From Pseudomonadales bacterium (GTDB lineage Bacteria > Pseudomonadota > Gammaproteobacteria > Pseudomonadales > Azotimanducaceae), in contig SLQW01000165.1 in NCBI GenBank assembly GCA_007131295.1, positions 1 to 47,966 of the forward strand: a stretch of 47,966 bases of DNA, given 5' to 3'. The translations under genes were made by a program, and so were the position numbers. The notes below the pieces were generated by a model. The model saw only the letters and a list, made by a program, of their open reading frames with translations. It made no database searches and was not told the origin of the DNA. Each line of letters begins with the position of its first letter. The stretch's first letter is position 1. Of this stretch, positions 37,774 through 45,969 are shown piece by piece.

Positions 37774-38636
37774 GGTGCGCCCTGAAGCGGGCGGTCGACG
37801 GTTCGGTTGTCGATGAGCCGGGTCCGGCCCATCCAGGCCGCAGCCAGAATCACCAGCTCACGGTCTCTGGGGCCCGGTTCGGCCAGCGTGTCGCGATTCC
37901 GGATCGTGAAGTAATCGGGTCGGAATCCCGCCTGCTCCAGGCTTGCCATGGCTTCCGCCGTGATGTCGTCGAAGGCCGCGTCGCCGGACTCGATGCGTGC
38001 AGCCGCCTTTTCGATGCTGCGATACAGAGCCGGTGCGCGGGCGCGTTCGTCGCTTGTCAGGTAGCCGTTGCGCGACGACAGGGCGAGGCCGTCGCTGGCC
38101 CGGGACGTAGGCACGTCGACGATAGTCACGGCCATGGACAAATCTCGGACCATGCGCCTGATCAGGGTGAGCTGCTGAAAGTCCTTGCGGCCAAAGGCGG
38201 CGAAGTCCGGGGTGACGATCTGGAACAGCTTGGTGACCACTGTGGCGACGCCGTCGAAGTGTCCCGGTCGGCTCGCGCCGCAGAGGATGTCGCCGAGCCC
38301 AGGGACGCTGACCCGTGTCTGCAGGGTAGTGCCATCCGGATAGACTTCTTCGACGCTCGGAGCGAACAGGAGGTCGACTCCACGTTCCGAGAGAGCGGCC
38401 TCATCCTCCGCCAGCGTCCTTGGGTAGGCATCGAGATCCTCGTTCGGCCCGAATTGCAGCGGATTGACGAAAATGCTGGCGACCAGCAGGCCACACTGCG
38501 GGCGCAGCGCGTCCACTAGCGCGAGGTGGCCGGCGTGGAGGTTGCCCATGGTTGGTACGAAGCCCACCGTTCTCCCGGCGGACCTTGCGGTTTGCAGCCG
38601 TTCGCGCACGGCGGCGATGGTGGCGACATTCTCCAT
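37770..38636 (-). CDS. panC: Pantothenate synthetase
   Basis: Joins pantoate to beta-alanine with ATP, the last step of pantothenate synthesis. The open frame extends far upstream, but MENVATIAAVRERL at 38636 is the true start (288 residues). The HIGH-like motif is PTMGNLHAGH (His34, His37). Other hallmarks are ASIFVNPLQFGPNEDL, FGRKDFQQL and LALSSRNGYL, with the KMSKS counterpart. It follows panB by eight bases; panD is not in this window. Confidence 0.97.
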   Translation of the reverse strand: MENVATIAAVRERLQTARSAGRTVGFVPTMGNLHAGHLALVDALRPQCGLLVASIFVNPLQFGPNEDLDAYPRTLAEDEAALSERGVDLLFAPSVEEVYPDGTTLQTRVSVPGLGDILCGASRPGHFDGVATVVTKLFQIVTPDFAAFGRKDFQQLTLIRRMVRDLSMAVTIVDVPTSRASDGLALSSRNGYLTSDERARAPALYRSIEKAAARIESGDAAFDDITAEAMASLEQAGFRPDYFTIRNRDTLAEPGPRDRELVILAAAWMGRTRLIDNRTVDRPLQGAP

Positions 38637-38644
38637 GGCGGCGC

Positions 38645-39466
38645 TTAGAAGAAACAGTGTTCTGGGGCGGGGAACGTCCCGGACTTGACGGCCTCGCGAT
38701 AGGCGACGAAAGCGCCGCGGATGCCGTCGCTGCTCTCCGGCAGGAAGTTCTTCACGAACTTCGGTGGCTTGATGGAAGGCGGCGTGATGCCGAGCATGTC
38801 GTGCATCACCATGATCTGTCCGTCCACCTCGGGTCCGGCACCGATGCCGATCACCGGAATTTTCAGCGCCCGCGTGATCTCGCCCGCCAGGTCCACCGGA
38901 ACACACTCGAGCAGGAGGATGCTGGCGCCGGCCTCCTCGAGCATCTTCGCCTCGTCGATCATGGCCTGGGCTTTGGCGGGGTCGCGCCCCTGAACCCGAT
39001 AGCCGCCGAGGCGATTGATGGATTGAGGCGTCAGGCCCATGTGGGCGCAGACCGGAATGCCGCGCTCGGCGAGCTGGGTGGTGGTGGTGGTGAGCCACGC
39101 GCCACCTTCCAGCTTCACCATGTGCGCGCCAGCGCGCATCAGCGCAGCGGAGCTCTCGAGAGCCTGGCGCTCGTGCGCGTAACTCATGAACGGCAGGTCA
39201 GCCATGATGAAGGCTCCGACGTTGCCGGCCTGGACGCAGCGCATGTGGTAGACGATGTCGTCCATGGTCACCGGCAGGGTGCTGTCGTGCCCCTGCAGGA
39301 CCATGCCGAGCGAATCACCGCAAAGGATCACTTCGATTCCGGCCGAGGAGATCATTTCCGCGAAACAGGAATCGTAGGCGGTCAGGCTGGCGAACTTCTG
39401 GCCGCGCTCCTTCATCTTCTGCAGCGTCGTCAGGTTTGTGCGTTTCACCGCAGACTGACTGCTCAT
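38645..39466 (-). CDS. panB: 3-methyl-2-oxobutanoate hydroxymethyltransferase
   Basis: Adds a hydroxymethyl group from methylene-THF to ketoisovalerate, giving ketopantoate. The 273-residue TIM barrel has [14 protein letters not shown], the Mg2+ and substrate segment [43 protein letters not shown] and [10 protein letters not shown] with the catalytic Glu, and [24 protein letters not shown] lies before the ATG, overlapping the end of the kinase gene, so the two are coupled. Confidence 0.98.
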   Translation of the reverse strand: MSSQSAVKRTNLTTLQKMKERGQKFASLTAYDSCFAEMISSAGIEVILCGDSLGMVLQGHDSTLPVTMDDIVYHMRCVQAGNVGAFIMADLPFMSYAHERQALESSAALMRAGAHMVKLEGGAWLTTTTTQLAERGIPVCAHMGLTPQSINRLGGYRVQGRDPAKAQAMIDEAKMLEEAGASILLLECVPVDLAGEITRALKIPVIGIGAGPEVDGQIMVMHDMLGITPPSIKPPKFVKNFLPESSDGIRGAFVAYREAVKSGTFPAPEHCFF

Positions 39467-39479
39467 GCGTGAGGAGCTC

Positions 39480-40151
39480 CTAAATCAGGGTCGGGTGGGG
39501 ATTGAAGTAGCTGCGCGACCCGCTTGCCTCGCGCACCACCTTGACCAGCCGCTCATACTGCTGCTCGTCCTCTACCAGGTCAATTTCGGCGGCATTGACG
39601 ATGAGCAGCGGAGCCGCGTCGTAAAAGTGGAAGAAGCGAGTGTAGGCGTCGGCGAGGCGCTCGAGGTAACTGCGTTCGATCTGCTGCTCTGCCGGGATGC
39701 CGCGGCGCGCGATGCGCCTGGCCAGCACCGCGGGCGGTGCCTGCAGGTAGATGACCAGGTCGGGCGCAGGGGCGGCGATGGTGAGGTGTGCGTAAACCTG
39801 GCTATAGAGGGTCAGTTCGTCCTCTTCCAGATTCACTTCTGCAAACAGCTGGTCCTTGTCGATGAGAAAGTCGGCCACCCTTCCCGAGCCGAACAGATCC
39901 TCTTGATGCAGATGGCGAAGCTGCTCTGCACGCTGCAACAGAAAGAACAGCTGCGCGGGCAGTGCGTGCCGCCGCTCCTCGGCATAGAAGCGTGCCAGGA
40001 AGGGGTTTTCCTCTGGCGCCTCCAACAGCGTCGCGTAGCCGAAGGTATCGGCGAGGCGACGCGCCAGCGAGGTCTTGCCGACACCGATCGGTCCCTCCAC
40101 CACGATGAAGCGCGGGGCGTCCTGCGTTGGTGGCTCGCGGCGGATGGTCAC
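39480..40151 (-). CDS. Deoxynucleoside kinase family protein
   Basis: A 223-residue P-loop kinase of the dCK/dGK family, which phosphorylates deoxynucleosides for salvage. The P-loop is GPIGVGKT (20-27). [25 protein letters not shown] and [17 protein letters not shown] hold the substrate-binding region, usually (D/E)RS in animal enzymes. The LID arginines are in [16 protein letters not shown]. Start is GTG 40151. This gene often stands between folK and panB in gammaproteobacteria; here folK is missing. The base preferred cannot be read from sequence. Confidence 0.88.
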   Translation of the reverse strand: MTIRREPPTQDAPRFIVVEGPIGVGKTSLARRLADTFGYATLLEAPEENPFLARFYAEERRHALPAQLFFLLQRAEQLRHLHQEDLFGSGRVADFLIDKDQLFAEVNLEEDELTLYSQVYAHLTIAAPAPDLVIYLQAPPAVLARRIARRGIPAEQQIERSYLERLADAYTRFFHFYDAAPLLIVNAAEIDLVEDEQQYERLVKVVREASGSRSYFNPHPTLI

Positions 40152-40231
40152 ATTCCGGATCCTAGCCTGGGTGCGAACGACCTAAGGAGACTCTGGCGCA
40201 ATGCTGCATCGAAGCACAGACCCAAGCGGGA

Positions 40232-41635
40232 TCAAGACGCGGCGGAGGGCTTGCGCCGGCGTCGGCGCCGGCGTGGGCCGCCACGGCCGGTACCTGGGCG
40301 TAGGGCGCCAAGCATGGCCTGCCGAGCGTGTTCGTCGGCCGCCTGAAAGCGGGTCCACCAGTCGCCCATGCCGCCGGTAGCGTGGCCGGCGCGTTCCCTG
40401 ACCACGAGAAAGTCATACGCGGCGCGGAAACGTGGATGGCTCATCAGGCGCTGAACCTGACGCGGTGTGGGCGATTCCAGCCGCGGCTGCAGCTCCCAGG
40501 CTTCCCGCATCCAGGTGGAAAAGCGCCGCGGTACCGAAGTGTGCGCCTGCTGCCGGGCAATCACCTCTGCACCTGCCGCCACCAGGGCTTCCTTCGGAGA
40601 TGCCCCGGCGGCCTCCTGGCGTTCCTTTTCCGCGACCACCGCGGGCCAGAGCAGGGCTGCGTACAGAAACCCAGGCGTGACCGGAAGGTCCTCGACAATG
40701 CGGTTGTCCGTGTTCGCAAGCGCGGTTCGGATGAAGGTGTTCTGGGTTGGGTCGCGCTCGGTGCAGGCGGCTGCTTCGGGAAACAGCATCGTGAAAATGC
40801 CGAAGCGACATAGCCAGTCAAAAGTATCCTCGCCTTGTCCGTGCAGCAGCAGCTTCACGACCTCGTCGAACAGGCGCGCCGGAGGCACATCTAGCAGCAG
40901 TTCCGCCGTGTCCGGGATGGCCGCGGCGGTTTCCGCTTCGAGGTCGAAGCCGAGCTTGGCCGCGAAACGCAAAGCGCGCAGGATCCGTACCGGATCCTCC
41001 CGGTAGCGCTGCGCGGGGTCGCCGATCAGGCGCACGCGGCGCTGTTCGATGTCCTCGAGGCCGCCTGCGAAATCGTAGAGGCAGAAGTCCGCGGGCGTGT
41101 AGTAGAGCGCGTTGATGGTGAAGTCGCGGCGGGCGGCGTCGTCCTCGATGGTGCCGTAGACGTTGTCGCGCAGGATCATGCCGCTGCCGGACAGGGCCGC
41201 CGCGGGTTCGTTTTCTTGGGTGCTGCGCCGACGGCTCGGTAACGCCTGGCGCTCCATCTGGGGTGCGTCATCTGCGGCGGCGCCACGAAACGTCGCTACC
41301 TCGATGACTTCACGGCCGAAGCGGACATGAGCGAGCCGGAAGCGGCGGCCGATCAGGCGCGCGTTGCGGAACAGTGCCCTGACCTCGTCCGGCAGGGCAT
41401 CTGTGGCGATGTCGAAATCTTTGGGCTCGATCCCGACCAGGATGTCGCGCAGACAACCGCCCACCAGGAACGCCTGATGCCCGGCGCCGATCAGGCGGTA
41501 GAGCACCTTGAGGGCGTTGTCGCTGATCTGGCTGCGGGAGACGGGGTGCTGGTCCCGGGTAACGATGCGGGCGCTGGTCGTCGTCAGGACCGGCTCGCGG
41601 AGCGCTTGGGGGTCGTTGCCTGATGCGGAATTCAA
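40232..41635 (-). CDS. pcnB: Poly(A) polymerase I
   Basis: Adds poly(A) tails to RNA 3' ends, promoting decay. The 467-residue class II nucleotidyltransferase has HQAFLVGGCLRDILVG and the metal-binding KDFDIATDA (two Asp). RRDFTINALYY, the flavouring GDPAQRYREDPVRILRALRF and the RNA-binding helical domain follow. The C-terminus is very basic (RRRRRRRKPSAAS), as in E. coli. The frame starts at TTG 41635, preceded by GAAGG; later starts are possible. Upstream lies the predicted CrcZ-like RNA and its terminator, as in Pseudomonas. Confidence 0.96.
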   Translation of the reverse strand: MNSASGNDPQALREPVLTTTSARIVTRDQHPVSRSQISDNALKVLYRLIGAGHQAFLVGGCLRDILVGIEPKDFDIATDALPDEVRALFRNARLIGRRFRLAHVRFGREVIEVATFRGAAADDAPQMERQALPSRRRSTQENEPAAALSGSGMILRDNVYGTIEDDAARRDFTINALYYTPADFCLYDFAGGLEDIEQRRVRLIGDPAQRYREDPVRILRALRFAAKLGFDLEAETAAAIPDTAELLLDVPPARLFDEVVKLLLHGQGEDTFDWLCRFGIFTMLFPEAAACTERDPTQNTFIRTALANTDNRIVEDLPVTPGFLYAALLWPAVVAEKERQEAAGASPKEALVAAGAEVIARQQAHTSVPRRFSTWMREAWELQPRLESPTPRQVQRLMSHPRFRAAYDFLVVRERAGHATGGMGDWWTRFQAADEHARQAMLGALRPGTGRGGPRRRRRRRKPSAAS

Positions 41636-41708
41636 GGTCGGCCTTCGGGGGTGAGAGTCAGCAAGAGATCATAGCAGAGGGCCGACGGTGCCGGGACGGC
41701 GCAGCGCC

Positions 41709-41741
41709 AAAGAAAAAGGGGAAAGGCTACAACCTTTCCCC
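41709..41741 (-). terminator. Intrinsic terminator of the predicted CrcZ-like RNA
   Basis: On the minus strand GGGGAAAGG, a TTGTAG loop and CCTTTCCCC are followed by TTTTTCTTT. The 9-bp stem is perfect. It sits about 75 bases upstream of the pcnB start, so it separates the upstream transcript from pcnB. Confidence 0.92.
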
Positions 41742-42038
41742 TCTCAGTGTTTCGAGTCCTCTGCCGGTTGCGGCGTCTTCGTGATGCCGGGTACCGGAGG
41801 CCGGGCTCGGGTGCGGGGTGGCTCCCGCTTGTTCTTCGTGACGGTCGCGCCGTCTTCTGCCAGTGTGCGTCAGTCTGGGCGGCGATCGTAGAGCACGCTC
41901 GATCGCGGACGACCTGCCGACTATGTCGGTCTAATGTTCTGCCGTTCGCGTGCGGGTCCGTTTCCGCAGCGCCGGGCCCTGTCTGACGATCCCTCCCCCC
42001 ATTGATTCTGTTTCTGGCGGACATCTTTTTGTCCGTCC
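41709..42038 (-). ncRNA. Predicted CrcZ-like small RNA between the CbrB-like gene and pcnB
   Basis: Seen directly: a non-coding minus-strand stretch of about 330 nt, bounded by a near-consensus sigma-54 promoter (-24/-12 at 42064-42049) and an intrinsic terminator. It starts near GGACGGACAAAAAG, where GCGGAC and GTCCGC can form a 5' hairpin. It holds short A-rich ARN runs of the kind Hfq and Crc bind: AAGAACAAG (41836-41828) and AGAAACAGA (near 42015-42007). Known: in Pseudomonas, CrcZ (about 400 nt) lies exactly between cbrB and pcnB and is activated by CbrB from a sigma-54 promoter. Inferred: this is a CrcZ analogue. I see only a few ARN runs, fewer than in CrcZ, so its target may differ. 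The +1 is estimated. Confidence 0.6.
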
Positions 42039-42048
42039 GCTTCAATAG

Positions 42049-42064
42049 AGCGAGTTTCGTGCCA
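42049..42064 (-). promoter_or_regulatory. Sigma-54 promoter (-24/-12)
   Basis: The minus strand reads TGGCACGAAACTCGCT against the consensus TGGCACGNNNNTTGCW, with one mismatch (T to C in the -12 element). The invariant GG and GC are exactly in register. Its estimated +1 is near 42038. It faces pcnB and lies 167 bases beyond the stop of the sigma-54 activator gene. Confidence 0.8.
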
Positions 42065-42148
42065 CAATTTCGTGAATGCTTTAAATGCATATAAAACAGT
42101 TGTTTACGATTCTAGCGAGATGTTCTGCCTGAGCATGGTTGACGCAAG

Positions 42149-42218
42149 TGTTACCAATCAAGCTGTTTCTCGTTTGTAACGATGATACTTGAGGTAACAC
42201 ATGGGGAGATCGGTAACG
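42149..42218. promoter_or_regulatory. Candidate activator-binding half-sites (TGTTAC / GTAACA) with an IHF-like site
   Basis: TGTTAC at 42149-42154, GTAACG at 42176-42181, GTAACA at 42194-42199 and GTAACG at 42213-42218. They lie 85-155 bases upstream of the sigma-54 promoter, a usual enhancer distance, and from 10 bases past the regulator's stop. TGTTAC half-sites are described for Pseudomonas CbrB at crcZ. AATCAAGCTGTTT (42156-42168) matches the IHF consensus at all but the last base, and AT-rich DNA (42065-42120) follows toward the promoter. Confidence 0.6.
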
Positions 42219-42230
42219 CTTGGCTGGGTG

Positions 42231-43628
42231 TCAGCCTTCCTGCCTGCGAGGTCCACGGCTGCCGCTGCGCTTGCGGGGAATACCCAGGCGCTGCCGCCTT
42301 TCCCACAGGCTCTTGCGGCTGATGCCCAGGCGCTGGGCGATTTCCGTCTCCGTCATCGTGTCCTGATGCTCGAGGACGAAACGGATGAAGTACTCCTCCA
42401 GTGACTCGGCACCCTCGGCGCTGTTGCTTGGCTCCGCCGGGGCAGGCGGCTCTTTCTCGACCTGAGCAGGACGCTCCAGTCCAGGGCCGAGGGCGAGCTG
42501 GTCAGCGGAGATCTCGTTGCCGTCGGAGAGGATCACCGCCCGCTCGATGGCGTTCTCCAACTCCCTTACGTTGCCCGGCCAGTGGTAGGCTCGCATCGCA
42601 TCGAGGGCATCGCGTGCGAAGGTGATGGGCGGCTTGTGCAGGCGCAGGCAAGCGCGCTCCAGCAGCTGTCCGGCAAGTTCGATGATGTCCTCGCCGCGAT
42701 CGCGCAACGGCGGCAGACTGAGGGTCACCACGTTGAGCCGGTAGAACAGATCCTCTCGAAACTCGCCGCGGCGGACCAGGGCGCGCAGGTCGCGATGGGT
42801 AGCGGCGACCAGGCGTACGTCCACGCGCCGAGTCTCGATAGCTCCGAGTCGGCGGATCTCGCCTTCCTGCAGCACCCGCAGCAAGCGTGCTTGAGCCTCC
42901 AGCGGCAGCTCGCCGATCTCGTCGAGGAACAGACTCCCGCCATCGGCGGCTTCAACCAGGCCGCGCCGGGTGGACTGTGCGCCCGTGAACGCCCCCTTCT
43001 CGTGGCCGAACAGCTCTGACTCGATCAGGGTGTCGGGAATGGCGGCACAGTTCAGGGAGATCATCGGTGCATCGCTGCGGCGACTCTGGTCGTGCAGGGC
43101 ACGCGCCACCAGTTCCTTTCCCGTGCCCGACTCGCCGAGAATGAGCACTGTCGACTCGGTAGGTGCGACCTTGGCGATACGCTCGAACAGCTCATGCATC
43201 GCGGGTGACGAGCCGATCATCCCGGCGACCGGGTACTCCCGCGACAGGTCGGATTTCAGTACCGCGTTCTGACGCGCGATGCGCTGCGTCTTCTGGACGC
43301 GCTGCAGGGTGAGGAGCAGCTCGTCCTGGTCGAAGGGGCGCGCGATGAATTCCGCAGCACCGAGCTTCATCGCGTCGACGGCGGCGCGCAGGCTCGCGTG
43401 GTGCGCCATGATCACGACGGGCACGCCGCGGGCCGCGGGAATGAGGTCGGTGCCGAGTCCGCCGGGTAGTCTGAGATCGGCGAGGATCAGCGCGAACCCG
43501 TCGAGTTCGCGCTGGCAGGCCTGCTCGATTCCATCCGCTTCCGTGACCTGATGTCCGTGTTCCTCGAGCAACCGCTTCAGGGCCGTTCGGGACGGAGATC
43601 CGTGTTCGACGATCAGGACGTGACTCAT
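42231..43628 (-). CDS. CbrB-like sigma-54-dependent response regulator with a degenerate receiver
   Basis: A 465-residue enhancer-binding protein. The receiver (1-110) keeps the phospho-acceptor Asp51 in LILADLRLPGG. It has Glu8-His9 where an acidic pair is usual, Ala75 for the Thr/Ser switch and Arg97 for the invariant Lys (ARPFD). The AAA+ domain is intact: Walker A GESGTGKE (165-172), GAFTGA (212-217) to contact sigma-54, Walker B LFLDEIGE, and WPGNVRELENAI. The C-terminal Fis-type helix-turn-helix is at 428-450 (ISRKSLWERRQRLGIPR). Gene position before pcnB and the C-terminus point to CbrB of the Pseudomonas carbon-nitrogen balance system. No CbrA kinase gene is present next to it. Confidence 0.88.
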   Translation of the reverse strand: MSHVLIVEHGSPSRTALKRLLEEHGHQVTEADGIEQACQRELDGFALILADLRLPGGLGTDLIPAARGVPVVIMAHHASLRAAVDAMKLGAAEFIARPFDQDELLLTLQRVQKTQRIARQNAVLKSDLSREYPVAGMIGSSPAMHELFERIAKVAPTESTVLILGESGTGKELVARALHDQSRRSDAPMISLNCAAIPDTLIESELFGHEKGAFTGAQSTRRGLVEAADGGSLFLDEIGELPLEAQARLLRVLQEGEIRRLGAIETRRVDVRLVAATHRDLRALVRRGEFREDLFYRLNVVTLSLPPLRDRGEDIIELAGQLLERACLRLHKPPITFARDALDAMRAYHWPGNVRELENAIERAVILSDGNEISADQLALGPGLERPAQVEKEPPAPAEPSNSAEGAESLEEYFIRFVLEHQDTMTETEIAQRLGISRKSLWERRQRLGIPRKRSGSRGPRRQEG

Positions 43629-43720
43629 GCCTGGCTCATCAGCAGCGACGTTGCGAGCGCCGTCTCAAGGTTACCAGATCGTATCCGTGGCGGGCCCGCG
43701 GGTAGCAGACCCGAGCCTGT

Positions 43721-44605
43721 TCACATGATCCTGATCGGCCCCCGGGGCAGGGACTCTGCCCGATAGGCTGTAAGTGCGGTGGCGAGCTGTCGCTCCACGG
43801 CGAGTGCGGGATCCCCGGGCAGTTCGAGCCAGCGCAACACTCGGGCCAGATTGACGCGGGCCCGAGCTGGATCGATGGGGTGTGCGCCGGCCTGCTTGGA
43901 CAGCTTGTCGCCGCGGGCGTCGACCAGAACCGGCAGATGCAGGTAGCGCGGCGTTGGCAGGCTCAGCAGCCGCTGCAGGTAAATCTGACGCGGAGTCGAG
44001 TCGAGCAGATCGATTCCTCGGACCACATCGGTGACGCCCTGCTCGGCGTCGTCGACCACGACCGCGAGTTGGTAGGCCCAGAGCCCGTCGCGGCGGCGGA
44101 CGATGAAATCACCCTGTTCGGCAGCGAGGTCGAACTCGATCTCGCCGCGCAGCCGATCCAGGACGCGAATGCGTGCAGCGGCGCCATCCGGAATCCGCAC
44201 CCGCAGCGCGTGGGAGGTGCCGTTGGGAAGGGGCTCCATGCCGCGCTCCCGGCAAGTGCCAGGGTAAACGCCGCCGTGGGAGCGCAGCTCGCGTCGGGTG
44301 CAGGTGCAGCGGAACAACATGCCGGCTGCAGCGAGCTGGTCCAGGGCCTGCTGGTAGGCAGCGCTGCGGGTACCCTGATACAGGGGATCACCGTCCCAGG
44401 TCAGACCGTGGGCGAGGAGTGCCTCCCGAATCGCTTCCGCCGCGCCCGGCTGTTCCCGCGGCGGATCGATGTCCTCGATCCGCAACAGCCAGCGCCCGCC
44501 CATGGCTCGTGCATCGAGCCAGCCGGCCACGGCGGCGAGCAGGGACCCCATGTGCAGGGGCCCGGTGGGCGAAGGTGCAAAGCGGCCGACGGCGGGAGCA
44601 GACAT
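43721..44605 (-). CDS. gluQ: Glutamyl-Q tRNA(Asp) synthetase
   Basis: Attaches glutamate to queuosine in the anticodon of tRNA-Asp. The 294-residue protein is a glutamyl-tRNA synthetase catalytic core without the anticodon-binding domain. The HIGH-like motif is [12 protein letters not shown], the KMSKS-like motif is DKLSKQAG, and a zinc site is present (CTCTRREL followed by YPGTC). [15 protein letters not shown] follows the first motif. In Pseudomonas gluQ is followed by cbrA-cbrB-pcnB; here it is followed by the CbrB-like gene after a 92-base gap. dksA, its usual upstream partner, is absent. Confidence 0.96.
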   Translation of the reverse strand: MSAPAVGRFAPSPTGPLHMGSLLAAVAGWLDARAMGGRWLLRIEDIDPPREQPGAAEAIREALLAHGLTWDGDPLYQGTRSAAYQQALDQLAAAGMLFRCTCTRRELRSHGGVYPGTCRERGMEPLPNGTSHALRVRIPDGAAARIRVLDRLRGEIEFDLAAEQGDFIVRRRDGLWAYQLAVVVDDAEQGVTDVVRGIDLLDSTPRQIYLQRLLSLPTPRYLHLPVLVDARGDKLSKQAGAHPIDPARARVNLARVLRWLELPGDPALAVERQLATALTAYRAESLPRGPIRIM

Positions 44606-44733
44606 GGGGCCGCATTCTAACCGGCGCGGCGCTGGACCGAGCCGGTCCGTGTGGGGAGAATCCGCCCGCTCTCTGGTTTTGAGCGCTGGCAGGGCGGTGT
44701 GGCCCGTTCGTTGAGGTGCAAGGAGTGATCGGG

Positions 44734-45969
44734 ATGAGTCGCAGGCGGTTCGCGACCCGGGTGGACGCCATCGGGGCCTTTCAGGTCATGGAGCTGATGG
44801 ACCGGGCGCGGCGGCTGGAGGCGCGCGGTGTGGACGTGGTCCACATGGAAGTTGGTGAGCCAGACTTCATCAGCGCCGGACCGATCCTCGAGGCCGGTCG
44901 AACTGCCATCACCGCCGGTCAGACCGGCTATACCAGCGCGCTCGGCCTGCCCGCTCTGCGACAAGCGATCGCCGCCTACTACGCGCGCTGGCACGGTGTC
45001 GCCGTGGCGCCTGAGCGGGTGGTGGTCACGGCGGGTGCAAGCGGCGGGCTGATGTTGCTCGCTGCGCTCTTGCTGGAACCGGGAGACGGTCTGCTGCTCG
45101 CGGATCCGGGCTACCCCTGCAACCGCTATATCCCTTTGTTCGCAGGGGCCGTACCGGAACCGGTCGCCGTGGATGCGGATGCTGCCTATCAGCTCGATGC
45201 TGCACTTGCGGCAGCAGCCTGGTCGGCGCGCACCCGTGGGGTCCTGCTGGCATCGCCGGCGAACCCTACCGGGAGCATCCTTGCGCGACCGGCGCTGGAG
45301 GCTTTGCTCGGTGAGGTGCGGGCGCGCGACGGCTGGCTGCTGGTGGACGAAATCTACCAGGGGCTGGTTTACCCGACGGCATTGGAGAGCATTCCTGAAC
45401 ACTTCCAGCACGGGCAGGTGGAGGCTGATCGGGTGGGCACGGTACTGCAGCTCCTGGAGGACGCCGAGGCGCCGGTCTATGTTCTCAACAGCTTCTCCAA
45501 GTACTTCGGCATGACCGGATGGCGCATCGGCTGGATGGTGGTCCCCGAAGGCGCCGTGGAACCACTGGAGCGACTCGCGCAGAACTTTTACATCGCGCCA
45601 TCGAGCATCGGCCAGCATGCTGCCCTGGCGGCGCTGAGCGATCCGGCCATGGCGATTCACGAGACGCGTCGGCGGGCATTCTGCGACCGGCGCAATCTGC
45701 TTGTGGCGGGCCTGCGAAAGCTCGGCTTCGGAGTGCCCCGAGTTCCGGAAGGCGCGTTCTACGTCTATGCCGAATTGCCCGAACGGTTACGGGCCGCAGG
45801 CAGCCGCGCATTCTGCGAGCGCCTCATCGACGAGCATGGTGTCGCGGCCACGCCGGGGACGGATTTCGGCAGCCACCGCGCCGGCGACCATGTCCGGTTC
45901 GCTTACACTGCCGACCTGCCGCGCATCGAGCTGGCGCTCGCGCGAATTGCCGCGGCAGTTTCCGCCTGA
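44734..45969 (+). CDS. PLP-dependent aminotransferase, class I/II
   Basis: A 411-residue fold-type I aminotransferase. ATG 44734 has AGGAG upstream; an in-frame GTG-type start at 44716 lies before that site. The family pattern is clear: MEVGEPDF near the start, [19 protein letters not shown], the Asn in [16 protein letters not shown], and the PLP Lys in [16 protein letters not shown], with VRFAYTAD carrying the carboxylate-binding Arg. Between DEIYQGLVY and NSFSK it has about 25 extra residues relative to the closest common subgroup. The amino acid used is not known. Its stop overlaps the sfsA start (TGATG), so they are coupled; gluQ is divergent. Confidence 0.9.
   Translation: MSRRRFATRVDAIGAFQVMELMDRARRLEARGVDVVHMEVGEPDFISAGPILEAGRTAITAGQTGYTSALGLPALRQAIAAYYARWHGVAVAPERVVVTAGASGGLMLLAALLLEPGDGLLLADPGYPCNRYIPLFAGAVPEPVAVDADAAYQLDAALAAAAWSARTRGVLLASPANPTGSILARPALEALLGEVRARDGWLLVDEIYQGLVYPTALESIPEHFQHGQVEADRVGTVLQLLEDAEAPVYVLNSFSKYFGMTGWRIGWMVVPEGAVEPLERLAQNFYIAPSSIGQHAALAALSDPAMAIHETRRRAFCDRRNLLVAGLRKLGFGVPRVPEGAFYVYAELPERLRAAGSRAFCERLIDEHGVAATPGTDFGSHRAGDHVRFAYTADLPRIELALARIAAAVSA

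Noticed and set aside
38637-39098. N-terminal extension of PanC
   Set aside because: The frame is open for 154 more codons but overlaps panB and has His/Arg-rich shadow composition; PanC homologues start at MENVATIAAV.
41931-42002. A 23-codon ORF inside the predicted small RNA (ATG at 42002)
   Set aside because: No Shine-Dalgarno site upstream and no recognisable peptide; kept only as a remote possibility of a dual-function RNA.
41632-42090. A 152-residue minus-strand frame across the pcnB upstream gap
   Set aside because: Composition is Arg/Pro/Thr-rich with no family resemblance, it runs through the intrinsic terminator and reads into pcnB, and no ribosome site precedes it. The segment is better explained as non-coding RNA.
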